Assembly (NCBI GenBank): GCA_017882835.1
Contig: JADGOU010000015.1
Location: forward strand, 1-20,384
DNA from: Frankiaceae bacterium
GTDB lineage: Bacteria; Actinomycetota; Actinomycetes; JADGOU01
Length of the DNA stretch: 20,384 nt
Reading direction: 5' to 3'
Position numbers and translations under genes: made by a program
The notes under the pieces: generated by a model
Seen by the model: only the letters and a program-made list of their open reading frames with translations
Databases searched by the model: none
What the model was told of the DNA's origin: nothing
Shown here: positions 1-13,211 of the stretch, in pieces
Position numbering within the stretch: the first letter of the stretch is position 1
How the letters are laid out: every line of letters begins with the position of its first letter

Positions 1-758
1 GCGTAGGTCTTGGCCACCCCGTTGACCACCACGCAGCGGTCGGCCATCTCGGGCACCACCACTGGCAGCGACGGTGCGCTGTGCCCGTCGTACACCAGGT
101 GCTCGTAGATCTCGTCGGTGACCACCCAGACGCGGTGCTCGACGGCCCATCGACCGATGGCCTCCACGTGCTCCCGCGGGTACACCGCGCCGGTCGGGTT
201 GGACGGCGAGCAGAACAGCAGCAGCTTGGTCCGGTCGGTACGGGCGGCCTCGAGCTGGTCGACCGTCGCCAGGTAACCGGTGGTCTCGTCGGTCGGCACC
301 TCGACCGGCACCCCGCCGGCCAGTCGAATGGCCTCCGGGTACGTCGTCCAGTACGGCGCCGGCAGCAGGGCCTCGTCGCCGGGGTCCAGCAGCGCGGCGA
401 ACGCCTGGTAGACCGCCTGCTTGCCACCGTTGGTCACCAGGACCTGGCCCGCTGGCACCGACAGGCCGGAGTCACGCTCGGTCTTGGCGGCGATGGCCGC
501 GCGCAGTTCCGGCAGCCCGAAGGCCGGCGTGTAGTGGTGGAAGCGCGGCTGAGCGCAGGCCGCGACGGCCGCCGCGACGATGTGCGCCGGGGTGGCGAAG
601 TCGGGTTCACCGGCGCCGAAACCGATGACGTCGCGGCCGGCGGCGCGCATCGCCTTGGCCTTGGCGTCCACCGCCAGGGTGGCCGACTCGGTGATCCTGC
701 CGATGCGCGCGGACACCCGGCGAGAGGACGCAACCGTCTGGGCCGTTGTGGTGGACAT
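1..758 (-). CDS. Class I/II PLP-dependent aminotransferase (aspartate aminotransferase-like), C-terminus cut by window edge
   Basis: Reading the minus strand from ATG at 758 gives 252 codons without a stop, running off the left edge. Fold-type I (AspC, subgroup Ib) aminotransferase landmarks are visible in order: GFGAGEPDF near residue 47, NGGKQAVYQAF, SPSNPTGAVY, and DEIYEHLVYDG. The last residues, NGVAKTYA, contain the expected PLP Schiff-base lysine at residue 250 (bases 9-11). Such enzymes move the amino group of aspartate or a similar amino acid to 2-oxoglutarate in the cytosol; substrate specificity cannot be read here. An aspC-like gene diverging from tRNA-Trp/secE is, from memory, a common actinobacterial arrangement. 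No Shine-Dalgarno lies just before the ATG, and a candidate promoter is placed so that the mRNA could be leaderless. The C-terminal third is missing only because of the window edge. The family is certain; the name aspC is likely but unproven. Confidence 0.9.
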   Translation of the reverse strand, partial: MSTTTAQTVASSRRVSARIGRITESATLAVDAKAKAMRAAGRDVIGFGAGEPDFATPAHIVAAAVAACAQPRFHHYTPAFGLPELRAAIAAKTERDSGLSVPAGQVLVTNGGKQAVYQAFAALLDPGDEALLPAPYWTTYPEAIRLAGGVPVEVPTDETTGYLATVDQLEAARTDRTKLLLFCSPSNPTGAVYPREHVEAIGRWAVEHRVWVVTDEIYEHLVYDGHSAPSLPVVVPEMADRCVVVNGVAKTY

Positions 759-764
759 GCGCCG

Positions 765-793
765 ATCGTCCCGTAGCGACGGGCGACCTTCAA
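765..793 (-). promoter_or_regulatory. Candidate promoter of the aminotransferase gene (leaderless start)
   Basis: On the minus strand TTGAAG (788-793) and GACGAT (765-770) are separated by 17 bp. Each is only a moderate match to the vegetative consensus. Transcription would start at about the A of the ATG at 758, which fits the missing Shine-Dalgarno. This is inference from spacing. Confidence 0.35.
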
Positions 794-845
794 ACTCAGC
801 TGCGGTGCGGGACCGGTGCGGAGGTAGGGCCGATCGCCGTTCATG

Positions 846-874
846 TTGGCGCCTCGACACCGACCCCGTAGGAT
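846..874 (+). promoter_or_regulatory. Candidate vegetative promoter of tRNA-Trp/secE
   Basis: TTGGCG (846-851) and TAGGAT (869-874) are spaced by exactly 17 bp. The -10 has the TAxxxT form common in high-GC actinobacteria. Transcription would begin around 881, some 60 bases before the mature tRNA, and probably continues into secE because no terminator is visible between them. Confidence 0.55.
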
Positions 875-943
875 GCGTGATCTGGGCCGGTGGCCCTCGT
901 TCCCGCGCGCCTGCGCGCAGGCGCGAGTACCAGCGCCAGGTGA

Positions 944-1017
944 AGGGGCGTAGCTCAATTTGGCAGAGTCCCGGTCTCCAAAACCGGTTGTTGCAGGTTC
1001 GAGTCCTGTCGCCCCTG
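944..1017 (+). tRNA. tRNA-Trp (anticodon CCA)
   Basis: A complete cloverleaf can be folded by hand. The acceptor stem pairs 944-950 (AGGGGCG) with 1010-1016 (CGCCCCT), leaving G1017 as discriminator. The D arm starts with GCTC at 953. The anticodon stem is CCGGT/ACCGG (971-975 with 983-987) and the loop CTCCAAA places anticodon CCA at 978-980, reading UGG (Trp). The T arm is GCAGG-TTCGAGT-CCTGT (993-1009). The 3' CCA is not encoded, so it must be added after transcription. It lies 91 bp before secE, the usual actinobacterial place for this tRNA. Confidence 0.97.
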
Positions 1018-1108
1018 CGAGCGGGCCGACGTCGCGGCCGGGCGATGCTGGCAGGTGGTTCCGCCGCGGTGTGGCACCGATGACTACTGGCCGGGGACGG
1101 GGAGGGCT

Positions 1109-1396
1109 ATGACCGAGACGCGCGGGGGCGTGACCGCGACGACCGACCGGGTCGGAGCCAGGCCCCTGCCCGCGGGCGGCGGCAAGGGCTTCCGCGGCGG
1201 TCAGCGCAATCCATGGCGCCGGCTGTCGCTGTTCTACCGTGAGATCGTCGCGGAGCTCCGCAAAGTGATCTGGCCGACCCGCCATGAGCTGGTCACGTAC
1301 ACCTCCGTGGTCGTGGTCTTCGTCTCGGTCATGGTGGCCATCGTCTCCGGCCTCGACTACCTGTTCACCAAGGGCGTGCTGGCTGTCTTCGGTTGA
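1109..1396 (+). CDS. secE: Preprotein translocase subunit SecE
   Basis: SecE is the small membrane subunit of the SecYEG channel; it clamps SecY and is needed for protein export and insertion. The 95-residue product has a basic, Gly-rich N-terminus (1-38), the conserved amphipathic helix with VAELRKVIWPTR (47-58), and one membrane segment (about 64-85, rich in Val/Ile) ending a few residues before the C-terminus. This is the short one-helix type found in most bacteria. The ATG at 1109 follows GGGGAGGG (1099-1106). The open frame extends 18 codons further upstream, but that part has no ribosome site and does not look like SecE. The position before nusG is conserved across bacteria. Confidence 0.96.
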   Translation: MTETRGGVTATTDRVGARPLPAGGGKGFRGGQRNPWRRLSLFYREIVAELRKVIWPTRHELVTYTSVVVVFVSVMVAIVSGLDYLFTKGVLAVFG

Positions 1397-1479
1397 CCGA
1401 GACGGCTGCGGCGCTGGTCCACCGGCGCATTCGTCCCAACGTTTCATGCAGCGCTGTCCAGCGGTAAGGAAGTTTTCCT

Positions 1480-2283
1480 GTGTCCGAGTTCTCCGTTCCC
1501 ACCGGCGACGCCGACGTTCCCGCGCGCGCCCGGTCCGAGCAGGAAGAGGCCGTCGAGGCGCTGACGACCGGGCTGGCGCCGGCCACCGAGGGCGACAGCG
1601 CCGACGCCGACGCTGCGGCGACGGGGCTCGGCCTGGCCGGCGACTCGGGCGGCTACCTCACTGACGAGACGGCACACGTGGAGCAGCCCACAGTCGCCGA
1701 CGAGGTCGCTGAAGAGGACCCGGTCGCCGAGCTCCGGCGCGAGCTGGAGGCGGCTCCCGGCGAGTGGTACGTCGTGCACTCCTACGCCGGCTACGAGAAC
1801 AAGGTGAAGGCCAACCTGGAGAGCCGGATCACCTCGCTCAACATGGAGGACTACATCTACCGGATCGAAGTGCCCACCGAGGAGGTCACGGAGGTCAAGG
1901 GGGGCAAGCGGCTGCTGGTTCAGCGCAAGGTCTTCCCGGGCTACCTGCTGGTACGGATGGACCTGACCGACGAGTCGTGGTCCGCGGTCCGCAACACGCC
2001 GGGGGTGACCGGCTTCGTCGGCCAGACCTCGCGCCCGAGCCCGCTCTCGATCAGCGAGGTCGCCAAGATCCTGGCTTCGCCGGCCCGGCAGGCCGCGAAG
2101 CAGACGGTAAAGCTGGACTACGAGGTGGGTGAGTCGATCCAGGTCACCGACGGGCCGTTCGCCACGTTGCCCGCCACCATCAACGAGATCAACCCGGACG
2201 CCCAGAAGCTCAAGGTGCTGGTGTCGATCTTCGGCCGGGAGACGCCGGTCGAGCTGTCGTTCAACCAGGTGGCCAAGATTTAG
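1480..2283 (+). CDS. nusG: Transcription termination/antitermination factor NusG
   Basis: NusG binds the beta-prime clamp of RNA polymerase and affects pausing, Rho termination and coupling to the ribosome. The product has 267 residues. Residues 1-90 are an acidic Ala/Glu/Asp-rich extension, common in actinobacteria and absent from E. coli NusG. The NGN domain runs from about 95 (GEWYVVHSYAGYENKVKANL) to about 200 and includes VFPGYLLVRM and NTPGVTGFVG. A KOW domain follows (about 215-255: VGESIQVTDGPFA, then LKVLVSIFGRETPVEL). The GTG start at 1480 has AAGGAAG (1466-1472) with a 7-nt spacer. The gene is 83 bp after secE with no visible promoter or terminator between, so the two are probably co-transcribed. 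Confidence 0.97.
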   Translation: MSEFSVPTGDADVPARARSEQEEAVEALTTGLAPATEGDSADADAAATGLGLAGDSGGYLTDETAHVEQPTVADEVAEEDPVAELRRELEAAPGEWYVVHSYAGYENKVKANLESRITSLNMEDYIYRIEVPTEEVTEVKGGKRLLVQRKVFPGYLLVRMDLTDESWSAVRNTPGVTGFVGQTSRPSPLSISEVAKILASPARQAAKQTVKLDYEVGESIQVTDGPFATLPATINEINPDAQKLKVLVSIFGRETPVELSFNQVAKI

Positions 2284-2368
2284 GCTGCATTTGCTCGACG
2301 TACTGATGCCCGCCTGCTGATCTATGCCCGCCGACCACCCGAACCGAGCACCGGAAGCCAGAGGACGC

Positions 2369-2803
2369 ATGCCCCCCAAGAAGAAGAAGCTCGCTGCGGT
2401 GATCAAGCTGCAGATCAACGCCGGTGCGGCCACCCCGGCCCCGCCCGTCGGTCCGGCGCTCGGCCAGCACGGCGTCAACATCATGGAGTTCTGCAAGCAG
2501 TACAACGCGGCGACCGAGGCGCAGCGCGGCAACGTCATCCCGGTCGAGATCTCGGTCTTCGAGGACCGTTCGTTCACCTTTGTCACCAAGACGCCGCCAG
2601 CAGCCAAGCTCATCCTCAAGGCCGCCGGCGTGGACAAGGGCAGCGGCGAGCCCCACCGGACCAAGGTCGCCATCCTGACTCGTGACCAGGTGCGCGAGAT
2701 CGCCCAGACCAAGATGGCGGACCTCAACGCCAACGATGTCGACGCCGCCGAGAAGATCATCGCTGGCACCGCCCGGTCGATGGGCATTACCGTCAAGGGC
2801 TGA
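2369..2803 (+). CDS. rplK: 50S ribosomal protein L11
   Basis: L11 (144 residues here) binds the GTPase-associated region of 23S rRNA, next to the L10/L12 stalk. It is required for RelA-type stringent sensing and is the site of thiopeptide action. The start MPPKKKKLAAVIKLQINAG and the segment PAPPVGPALGQHGVNIMEFC are characteristic of the N-terminal domain; the proline-rich stretch (about 19-30) is the thiopeptide contact region. The C-terminal RNA-binding domain follows, ending in SMGITVKG. ATG 2369 is preceded by GGAAG (2353-2357) and GAGGA (2361-2365). An upstream in-frame ATG at 2324 would add 15 residues not seen in L11, so I did not use it. It lies 85 bp after nusG. Confidence 0.97.
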   Translation: MPPKKKKLAAVIKLQINAGAATPAPPVGPALGQHGVNIMEFCKQYNAATEAQRGNVIPVEISVFEDRSFTFVTKTPPAAKLILKAAGVDKGSGEPHRTKVAILTRDQVREIAQTKMADLNANDVDAAEKIIAGTARSMGITVKG

Positions 2804-2869
2804 CTCCGTCGACGACTGACCGCCTGATGAGCCGACTGCTGACCCGGCGACCGCCGGGCGGGTGGGAGG

Positions 2870-2890
2870 GACCGCGGCGGCGGTTCCGCC
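2870..2890 (+). other. Small hairpin in the rplK-rplA spacer
   Basis: The 129-bp spacer (2804-2932) contains GGACCGC, a GGCG loop, and GCGGTTCC, which pair with one bulged T. Upstream of it lies CCCGGC-GACC-GCCGGG. There is no T-run, so these are not obvious intrinsic terminators. They might hold a regulatory L1 target, but I cannot show a match to the 23S L1 site. Nothing else is visible in this gap apart from the rplA ribosome site. Confidence 0.3.
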
Positions 2891-2932
2891 AGGACCACGA
2901 CCGGCCCGCTTGAGGCCGATAGGAGAACACGG

Positions 2933-3649
2933 ATGAAGCGCAGCAAGGCTTACCGCAGCGCGGCCGAACGGATTGACCACGAGCGGCTCTACACCCCGCT
3001 GGAAGCCGTCCGACTAGCCCGGGACACCTCGACCACGAAGTACGACGCCACCGTCGAGGTCGCCATGCGCCTCGGTGTCGACCCGCGCAAGGCCGACCAA
3101 ATGGTCCGCGGGACCGTGAGCCTGCCCCACGGCACCGGCAAGACCGCGCGGGTCGCGGTGTTCGCAACCGGTGACCGGGCGGCGGAGGCGGAAGCGGCGG
3201 GCGCGGACATCGTCGGCGCCGACGACTTGATCGAGCGGGTGCAGGGCGGCTTTGTCGACTTCGACGCCGCGGTGGCGACGCCGGACATGATGGGCAAGGT
3301 CGGCCGGCTCGGGCGCGTCCTCGGCCCGCGCGGATTGATGCCCAACCCCAAGACCGGAACCGTGACCAACGACGTCGGCAAGGCAGTCACCGACATCAAG
3401 GGCGGCAAGATCGAGTATCGGGTGGACCGGCAGGGCAACCTGCATCTGGTCATCGGCAAGACGTCGTTCGATGACCAGGCGCTGGTGGAGAACTACGCCA
3501 CCGCGATCGACGAAGTGGTGCGGGCCAAGCCGTCGGCCTCGAAGGGTCGCTACCTCCGCAAGATCACGGTGACCACGTCGATGGGGCCCGGCATACCGGT
3601 TGACCCGAACAAGACCCGCAACCTGTTGGTTGAGGCCGCCAGCGCTTGA
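2933..3649 (+). CDS. rplA: 50S ribosomal protein L1
   Basis: L1 forms the mobile L1 stalk at the E site and helps release deacylated tRNA. In many bacteria it also represses its own rplK-rplA mRNA. The 238-residue product has the usual length. The family signature is clear at residues 117-140: PDMMGKVGRLGRVLGPRG followed by LMPNPK. The two-domain fold is consistent: N-terminal KRSKAYRSA through VEVAMRLGVDPRKADQMVRG, and C-terminal SSMGP-like TTSMGPGIPVDP. ATG 2933 has a strong AGGAGA (2921-2926) with a 6-nt spacer. It probably shares a transcript with rplK. A large repeat-bearing gap follows. Confidence 0.97.
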   Translation: MKRSKAYRSAAERIDHERLYTPLEAVRLARDTSTTKYDATVEVAMRLGVDPRKADQMVRGTVSLPHGTGKTARVAVFATGDRAAEAEAAGADIVGADDLIERVQGGFVDFDAAVATPDMMGKVGRLGRVLGPRGLMPNPKTGTVTNDVGKAVTDIKGGKIEYRVDRQGNLHLVIGKTSFDDQALVENYATAIDEVVRAKPSASKGRYLRKITVTTSMGPGIPVDPNKTRNLLVEAASA

Positions 3650-3664
3650 ACCAAAGCCGGGCGA

Positions 3665-3708
3665 CCGGTGTGCTGCCGACACCCGGTGTGCTGCCGACCG
3701 CGGTGTGC
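3665..3708 (+). repeat. Short direct repeats just after rplA
   Basis: CCGGTGTGCTGCCGAC occurs at 3665-3680 and again at 3683-3698, and CGGTGTGC recurs at 3701-3708. The period is 18 bp. The stretch has no gene or ribosome site. It looks like small tandem slippage next to the larger palindromic array that follows. Confidence 0.8.
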
Positions 3709-3717
3709 GACCGACCG

Positions 3718-3967
3718 CTTCACCCGCCGACCACTTCACCCGCCGTGGGCACAGTTTTGGGCGGGCCTCGAATTAGTGCCGTCGGCCGTCGGCGGGTGAA
3801 GACAGCGAAATCCGCCGCTTCACCCGCCGTGGGCACAGATTTGGGCGCGTGGGGGCCTCGAATTAGTGCCGTCGGCGGGTGAAGACAGCGAAATCCGCCA
3901 CTTCACCCGCCGTGGGCACAGATTTGGGCGCGTGGGGGCCTCGAGTTAGTGCCGTCGGCGGGTGAAG
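3718..3967 (+). repeat. Tandem array of a palindromic intergenic repeat (three copies plus one lone arm)
   Basis: Three copies of one element lie at 3734-3801, 3818-3884 and 3901-3967. Each begins CTTCACCCGCCG and ends with its exact complement CGGCGGGTGAAG, giving a 12-bp stem. Just inside, GGCAC and GTGCC add a 5-bp inner stem. The 16-bp linkers (3802-3817 and 3885-3900) read ACAGCGAAATCCGCCG or ...CCA, so the period is 83-84 bp. Copies 2 and 3 (67 bp each) differ only by one base (GAATTAG against GAGTTAG). Copy 1 lacks six bases in the loop and has a 7-bp duplication near its right arm. A solitary left arm sits at 3718-3729. There is no protein, target-site duplication or transposase, so this resembles a REP- or MITE-like family; the hairpins could also terminate the rplKA transcript. 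Confidence 0.9.
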
Positions 3968-3994
3968 CTGCCGCAGACGGCCGAGAGAAGCGCT

Positions 3995-4023
3995 TTGACC
4001 GGCTAGACGCGACCACCTAGGGT
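3995..4023 (+). promoter_or_regulatory. Strong vegetative promoter of rplJ-rplL
   Basis: TTGACC (3995-4000), a 17-bp spacer and TAGGGT (4018-4023) make a near-ideal actinobacterial housekeeping promoter. It sits just behind the palindromic array and 220 bp before rplJ. The predicted start, around 4030, gives a leader of about 210 nt. The same two hexamers at the same spacing occur before rpsL (13876-13904). Confidence 0.8.
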
Positions 4024-4033
4024 GTCGTTGTTC

Positions 4034-4201
4034 GATCCGAAGACCGCTGGTTGTTGTGCTCGCACGACCGAAGGCCCCGCAGTGTGGGCGGCCCGCGCAG
4101 GTGAGGACGTTGGCTGTACGGCCTACCGCCCGAGGTTGGCGGTGGCGACACGGCCCACGCCCCGTGCCCTGCGCCGGGGCGTTTTGCGTTGTGGCGCTTT
4201 T
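4034..4201 (+). promoter_or_regulatory. L10 leader-type attenuator in the rplJ 5' UTR
   Basis: The leader contains the blocks CCGAAGACCGCTGG, GACCGAAGG and CCCGCGCAGGTG, which I recall as conserved in actinobacterial rplJ leaders where L10(L12) binds. Two pairings exclude each other: GGGCGG (4086-4091) with CCGCCC (4126-4131) encloses the GCGCAGGTG segment, while TACCGCC (4124-4130) with GGCGGTG (4138-4144) uses the same CCGCC bases. Downstream, ACGCCCCG (4157-4164) pairs with CGGGGCGT (4175-4182) and runs into TTTT, an intrinsic-terminator shape. A competing stem, GCGCC (4171-4175) with GGCGC (4193-4197), is also followed by TTTT. Inference: excess L10-L12 complex favours the terminator and lowers rplJL (and read-through rpoBC) expression. 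Confidence 0.7.
4157..4185 (+). terminator. Intrinsic terminator-like hairpin inside the rplJ leader
   Basis: An 8-bp perfect stem (ACGCCCCG with CGGGGCGT), a 10-nt loop and a run of four T at 4182-4185 sit 55 bp before the rplJ start. T-runs are rare in this GC-rich window, which makes the site stand out. Because it precedes the gene it would act as an attenuator rather than an end-of-operon terminator. Confidence 0.6.
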
Positions 4202-4240
4202 CGGATCGCACCCACCGGCCGTACCCGAAGGAAGAGGTCC

Positions 4241-4960
4241 ATGCCGAGATCCGACAAGGCCGCGGCGGTGGCCGAGCTCACTGAGGCGTTCACCGGCGCC
4301 ACCGCGGCGGTGTTGACCGAGTACCGCGGGCTGACGGTCTCGCAGCTGACCGAGTTACGACGTGCGCTCGGCGCGGACACTCGGTACGCCGTGGTCAAGA
4401 ACACCCTGACCAAGATTGCCGCGCAGCAGGCCGGGTTGGCCGAGCTTGAGTCGTTGCTCGAAGGCCCGACCGCGATCGCCTTTGTCGACGGCGATCCGGT
4501 GGTGGCTGCCAAGGGTGTTCGGGACTTCGCCCGGACCCACCCGCGATTGTTGATCAAGGGCGGCGTGCTGGACGGGCGACCGGTAACCGCCGATGAGATT
4601 CGGCGACTGGCTGACCTGGAGTCCAGAGAGGTCCTGCTGGCGAAGCTGGCCGGTGCCATGCAGGGCTCGCTGTCGCAAGCCGTCAGCCTGTTCGCCGCTC
4701 CGCTGTCGCAGGCGGTGCGGCTGGCCGAGGCGCTGCGGCAGCAGCGGGCGGAGCAGGCCGACAGCGAACCGGCCGCGGAGTTGACCACCGAGCCCGGCAC
4801 TGAGACTGCCGCGCCGGCCACCGAGCTGCCCGCCGAGCCCGGCACCGACCTGAGCGCCGCGCCCGCCGAGCCCGCCGAGCCCGCGAGCCAGCCCGCCACC
4901 GAGCTGCCCGCCGAGCCCGCGACCGAGACAGCCACCCCTGCCGACGGCACCCCCGCGTAG
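4241..4960 (+). CDS. rplJ: 50S ribosomal protein L10 with a long acidic, proline-rich C-terminal extension
   Basis: L10 anchors the L12 dimers to the 23S GTPase centre and represses its own operon. The first 170 or so residues are typical: MPRSDKAAAVAELTEAF, VLTEYRGLTVSQLTELRRAL, YAVVKNTLTKIA, and the C-terminal L12-binding helix SQAVRLAEALRQQRAEQ. The product is 239 residues, whereas most bacterial L10 proteins are about 165-180. The extra 65 or so residues (from about 174) contain mainly Ala, Glu, Pro and Thr. Within it a 25-bp segment coding for ATELPAEP is repeated exactly (4817-4841 and 4895-4919, 26 codons apart). ATG 4241 has AAGGAAGAGG (4228-4237) ahead of it. The open frame continues upstream to 4022, but that is the leader RNA. 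The tail's function is unknown. Confidence 0.96.
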   Translation: MPRSDKAAAVAELTEAFTGATAAVLTEYRGLTVSQLTELRRALGADTRYAVVKNTLTKIAAQQAGLAELESLLEGPTAIAFVDGDPVVAAKGVRDFARTHPRLLIKGGVLDGRPVTADEIRRLADLESREVLLAKLAGAMQGSLSQAVSLFAAPLSQAVRLAEALRQQRAEQADSEPAAELTTEPGTETAAPATELPAEPGTDLSAAPAEPAEPASQPATELPAEPATETATPADGTPA

Positions 4961-5022
4961 CCCGCGTTACCCGACCGACCCAACCACCCCGGCACCCCGC
5001 CGTACCAGGAAGGACCGCCGCC

Positions 5023-5412
5023 ATGGCGAAGCTCAGCACCGACGAGCTGCTCGACGCGTTCAAAGAGATGACGCTGCTCGAGCTGTCGGAGTTCGTAAAG
5101 CAGTTCGAGGACACTTTCGGCGTTACCGCCGCTGCCCCGGTCGCGGTGGCCGCGGCCGCTGCGGGCGGCGGCGCGGCGGACGCGCCAGTGGTCGAGGAGC
5201 AGGATGAGTTCGACGTCGTGCTCGAAGGTGCCGGCGAGAAAAAGATTCAGGTCATCAAGGAGGTCCGGGCGCTGACCAGCCTGGGCCTGAAGGAAGCCAA
5301 GGACCTCGTGGACGGGGCTCCGAAGGCAGTGCTGGAGAAGGTCAACAAGGAGGCCGCCGACAAGGCCAAGGCCGTACTCGAGGGCGCCGGTGCCTCCGTC
5401 ACTGTGAAGTAG
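5023..5412 (+). CDS. rplL: 50S ribosomal protein L7/L12
   Basis: L12 forms the flexible ribosomal stalk that recruits EF-Tu, EF-G and other GTPases. The 129-residue product has the full architecture: N-terminal dimerisation and L10-binding domain (1-33, MAKLSTDELLDAFKEMTLLE), an Ala/Gly-rich hinge (about 34-60), and the C-terminal factor-binding domain (61-129) with GEKKIQVIKEVR and the conserved GLKEAKDLVDGAPKAV. ATG 5023 has AGGAAGGA (5007-5014) with an 8-nt spacer. It is 62 bp after rplJ and ends just before a GC hairpin at 5424-5455, as expected for the main 3' end of the rplJL transcript. Confidence 0.98.
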   Translation: MAKLSTDELLDAFKEMTLLELSEFVKQFEDTFGVTAAAPVAVAAAAAGGGAADAPVVEEQDEFDVVLEGAGEKKIQVIKEVRALTSLGLKEAKDLVDGAPKAVLEKVNKEAADKAKAVLEGAGASVTVK

Positions 5413-5423
5413 CCGGCTAACCT

Positions 5424-5455
5424 GCGCTCCGCCGCAGCCGCGCGCGGCGGGGCGC
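5424..5455 (+). terminator. GC-rich hairpin after rplL (terminator or attenuator before rpoB)
   Basis: GCGCTCCGCCGC (5424-5435) pairs with GCGGCGGGGCGC (5444-5455) through 12 bp with one T-G wobble, around an 8-nt loop. It begins 11 bp after the rplL stop. There is no U-run, which is common for actinobacterial terminators. In other bacteria a partial terminator here lets a fraction of polymerases read into rpoBC, and this hairpin is placed for that role. Confidence 0.7.
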
Positions 5456-5477
5456 TATCTCCGAGCTGAGTCGGGGT

Positions 5478-5553
5478 GCTTGACGTACGGGCCGGCATGC
5501 CGCACGCTGGACGGCGCTTGACGTACGGGCCGGCATGCCGCACGCTGGGCGGC
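5478..5553 (+). repeat. Two 38-bp tandem repeats between rplL and rpoB
   Basis: 5478-5515 and 5516-5553 are identical except for one base (GGACGGC against GGGCGGC at the end). Each copy holds TTGACG, the palindrome CGTACG and the perfect 10-bp palindrome CGGCATGCCG. They start about 22 bp after the rplL hairpin and end about 30 bp before the rpoB -35. They may be duplicated operator sites or simple slippage; the sequence alone does not decide. Confidence 0.85.
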
Positions 5554-5582
5554 AGCAGTGACGACAGCATCCATGATCCTCC

Positions 5583-5611
5583 TGGACGGCAGTGTGGCCC
5601 ACGGCTATACT
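5583..5611 (+). promoter_or_regulatory. Promoter of rpoB-rpoC
   Basis: TGGACG (5583-5588), a 17-bp spacer and TATACT (5606-5611) form a good sigma-70-type promoter, and TATACT is the best -10 in the window. Transcription would start near 5618, within TTTGCGCTGCC, a block I recall from upstream of rpoB in other actinobacteria (unverified). The leader of about 90 nt includes a GCCCGC/GCGGGC hairpin (5639-5657). Confidence 0.75.
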
Positions 5612-5707
5612 GCCTCTTTGCGCTGCCTAATGTCTTGCGCCCGCCGTTGACGCGGGCTAGTTGGCATGCGCTCACACTCGCCGCCGCGAGCCTCGGAAGG
5701 ACCCCTC

Positions 5708-9157
<3,450 letters not shown>

Positions 9158-9166
9158 CAGCCGGTC

Positions 9167-9190
9167 GCCCGGCGCCGTGGTGCGCCGGGC
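9167..9190 (+). other. Perfect hairpin in the rpoB-rpoC spacer
   Basis: GCCCGGCG (9167-9174) pairs with CGCCGGGC (9183-9190) around an 8-nt loop, 9 bp after the rpoB stop. No T-run follows and rpoC must be expressed with rpoB, so it more likely affects mRNA stability or processing than termination. Confidence 0.6.
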
Positions 9191-9253
9191 AAGGCCGACT
9201 GCCGCACTGACTGCCTGAACGAGCAAACACCAACGAAAGCAGGCGAAACTCCG

Positions 9254-13171
<3,918 letters not shown>

Positions 13172-13175
13172 CGAG

Positions 13176-13209
13176 GCAACCGGCTGCCGGCCAAGCAACC
13201 GGCTGCCGG
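13176..13209 (+). repeat. 15-bp direct repeat after rpoC
   Basis: GCAACCGGCTGCCGG occurs at 13176-13190 and 13195-13209, 19 bp apart. Each contains CCGGC-T-GCCGG, a small inverted repeat. It lies 4 bp after the rpoC stop, before the larger hairpin at 13212-13250. Confidence 0.75.
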
Positions 13210-13211
13210 AC

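Noticed and set aside
434..1447. Minus-strand ORF of 337 codons across tRNA-Trp and secE
   Set aside because: It is a frame shadow: the real aminotransferase is read in another frame, and this ORF crosses a tRNA and secE in antisense.
2324..2368. Upstream ATG start for rplK
   Set aside because: It would add 15 residues not found in L11, with no ribosome site at a suitable distance.
3646..3882. Plus-strand ORF of 78 codons after rplA
   Set aside because: It overlaps the rplA stop, is built almost wholly from the repeat elements and has no ribosome site or recognisable protein.
3718..3967. CRISPR array
   Set aside because: The repeat unit is long and strongly palindromic, the 16-bp linkers are nearly identical rather than unique, there are only three copies, and no cas gene is present.
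4022..4240. In-frame upstream extension of rplJ
   Set aside because: It begins next to the -10 box and covers the L10 leader RNA. ATG 4241 has a strong ribosome site and gives the normal L10 N-terminus.
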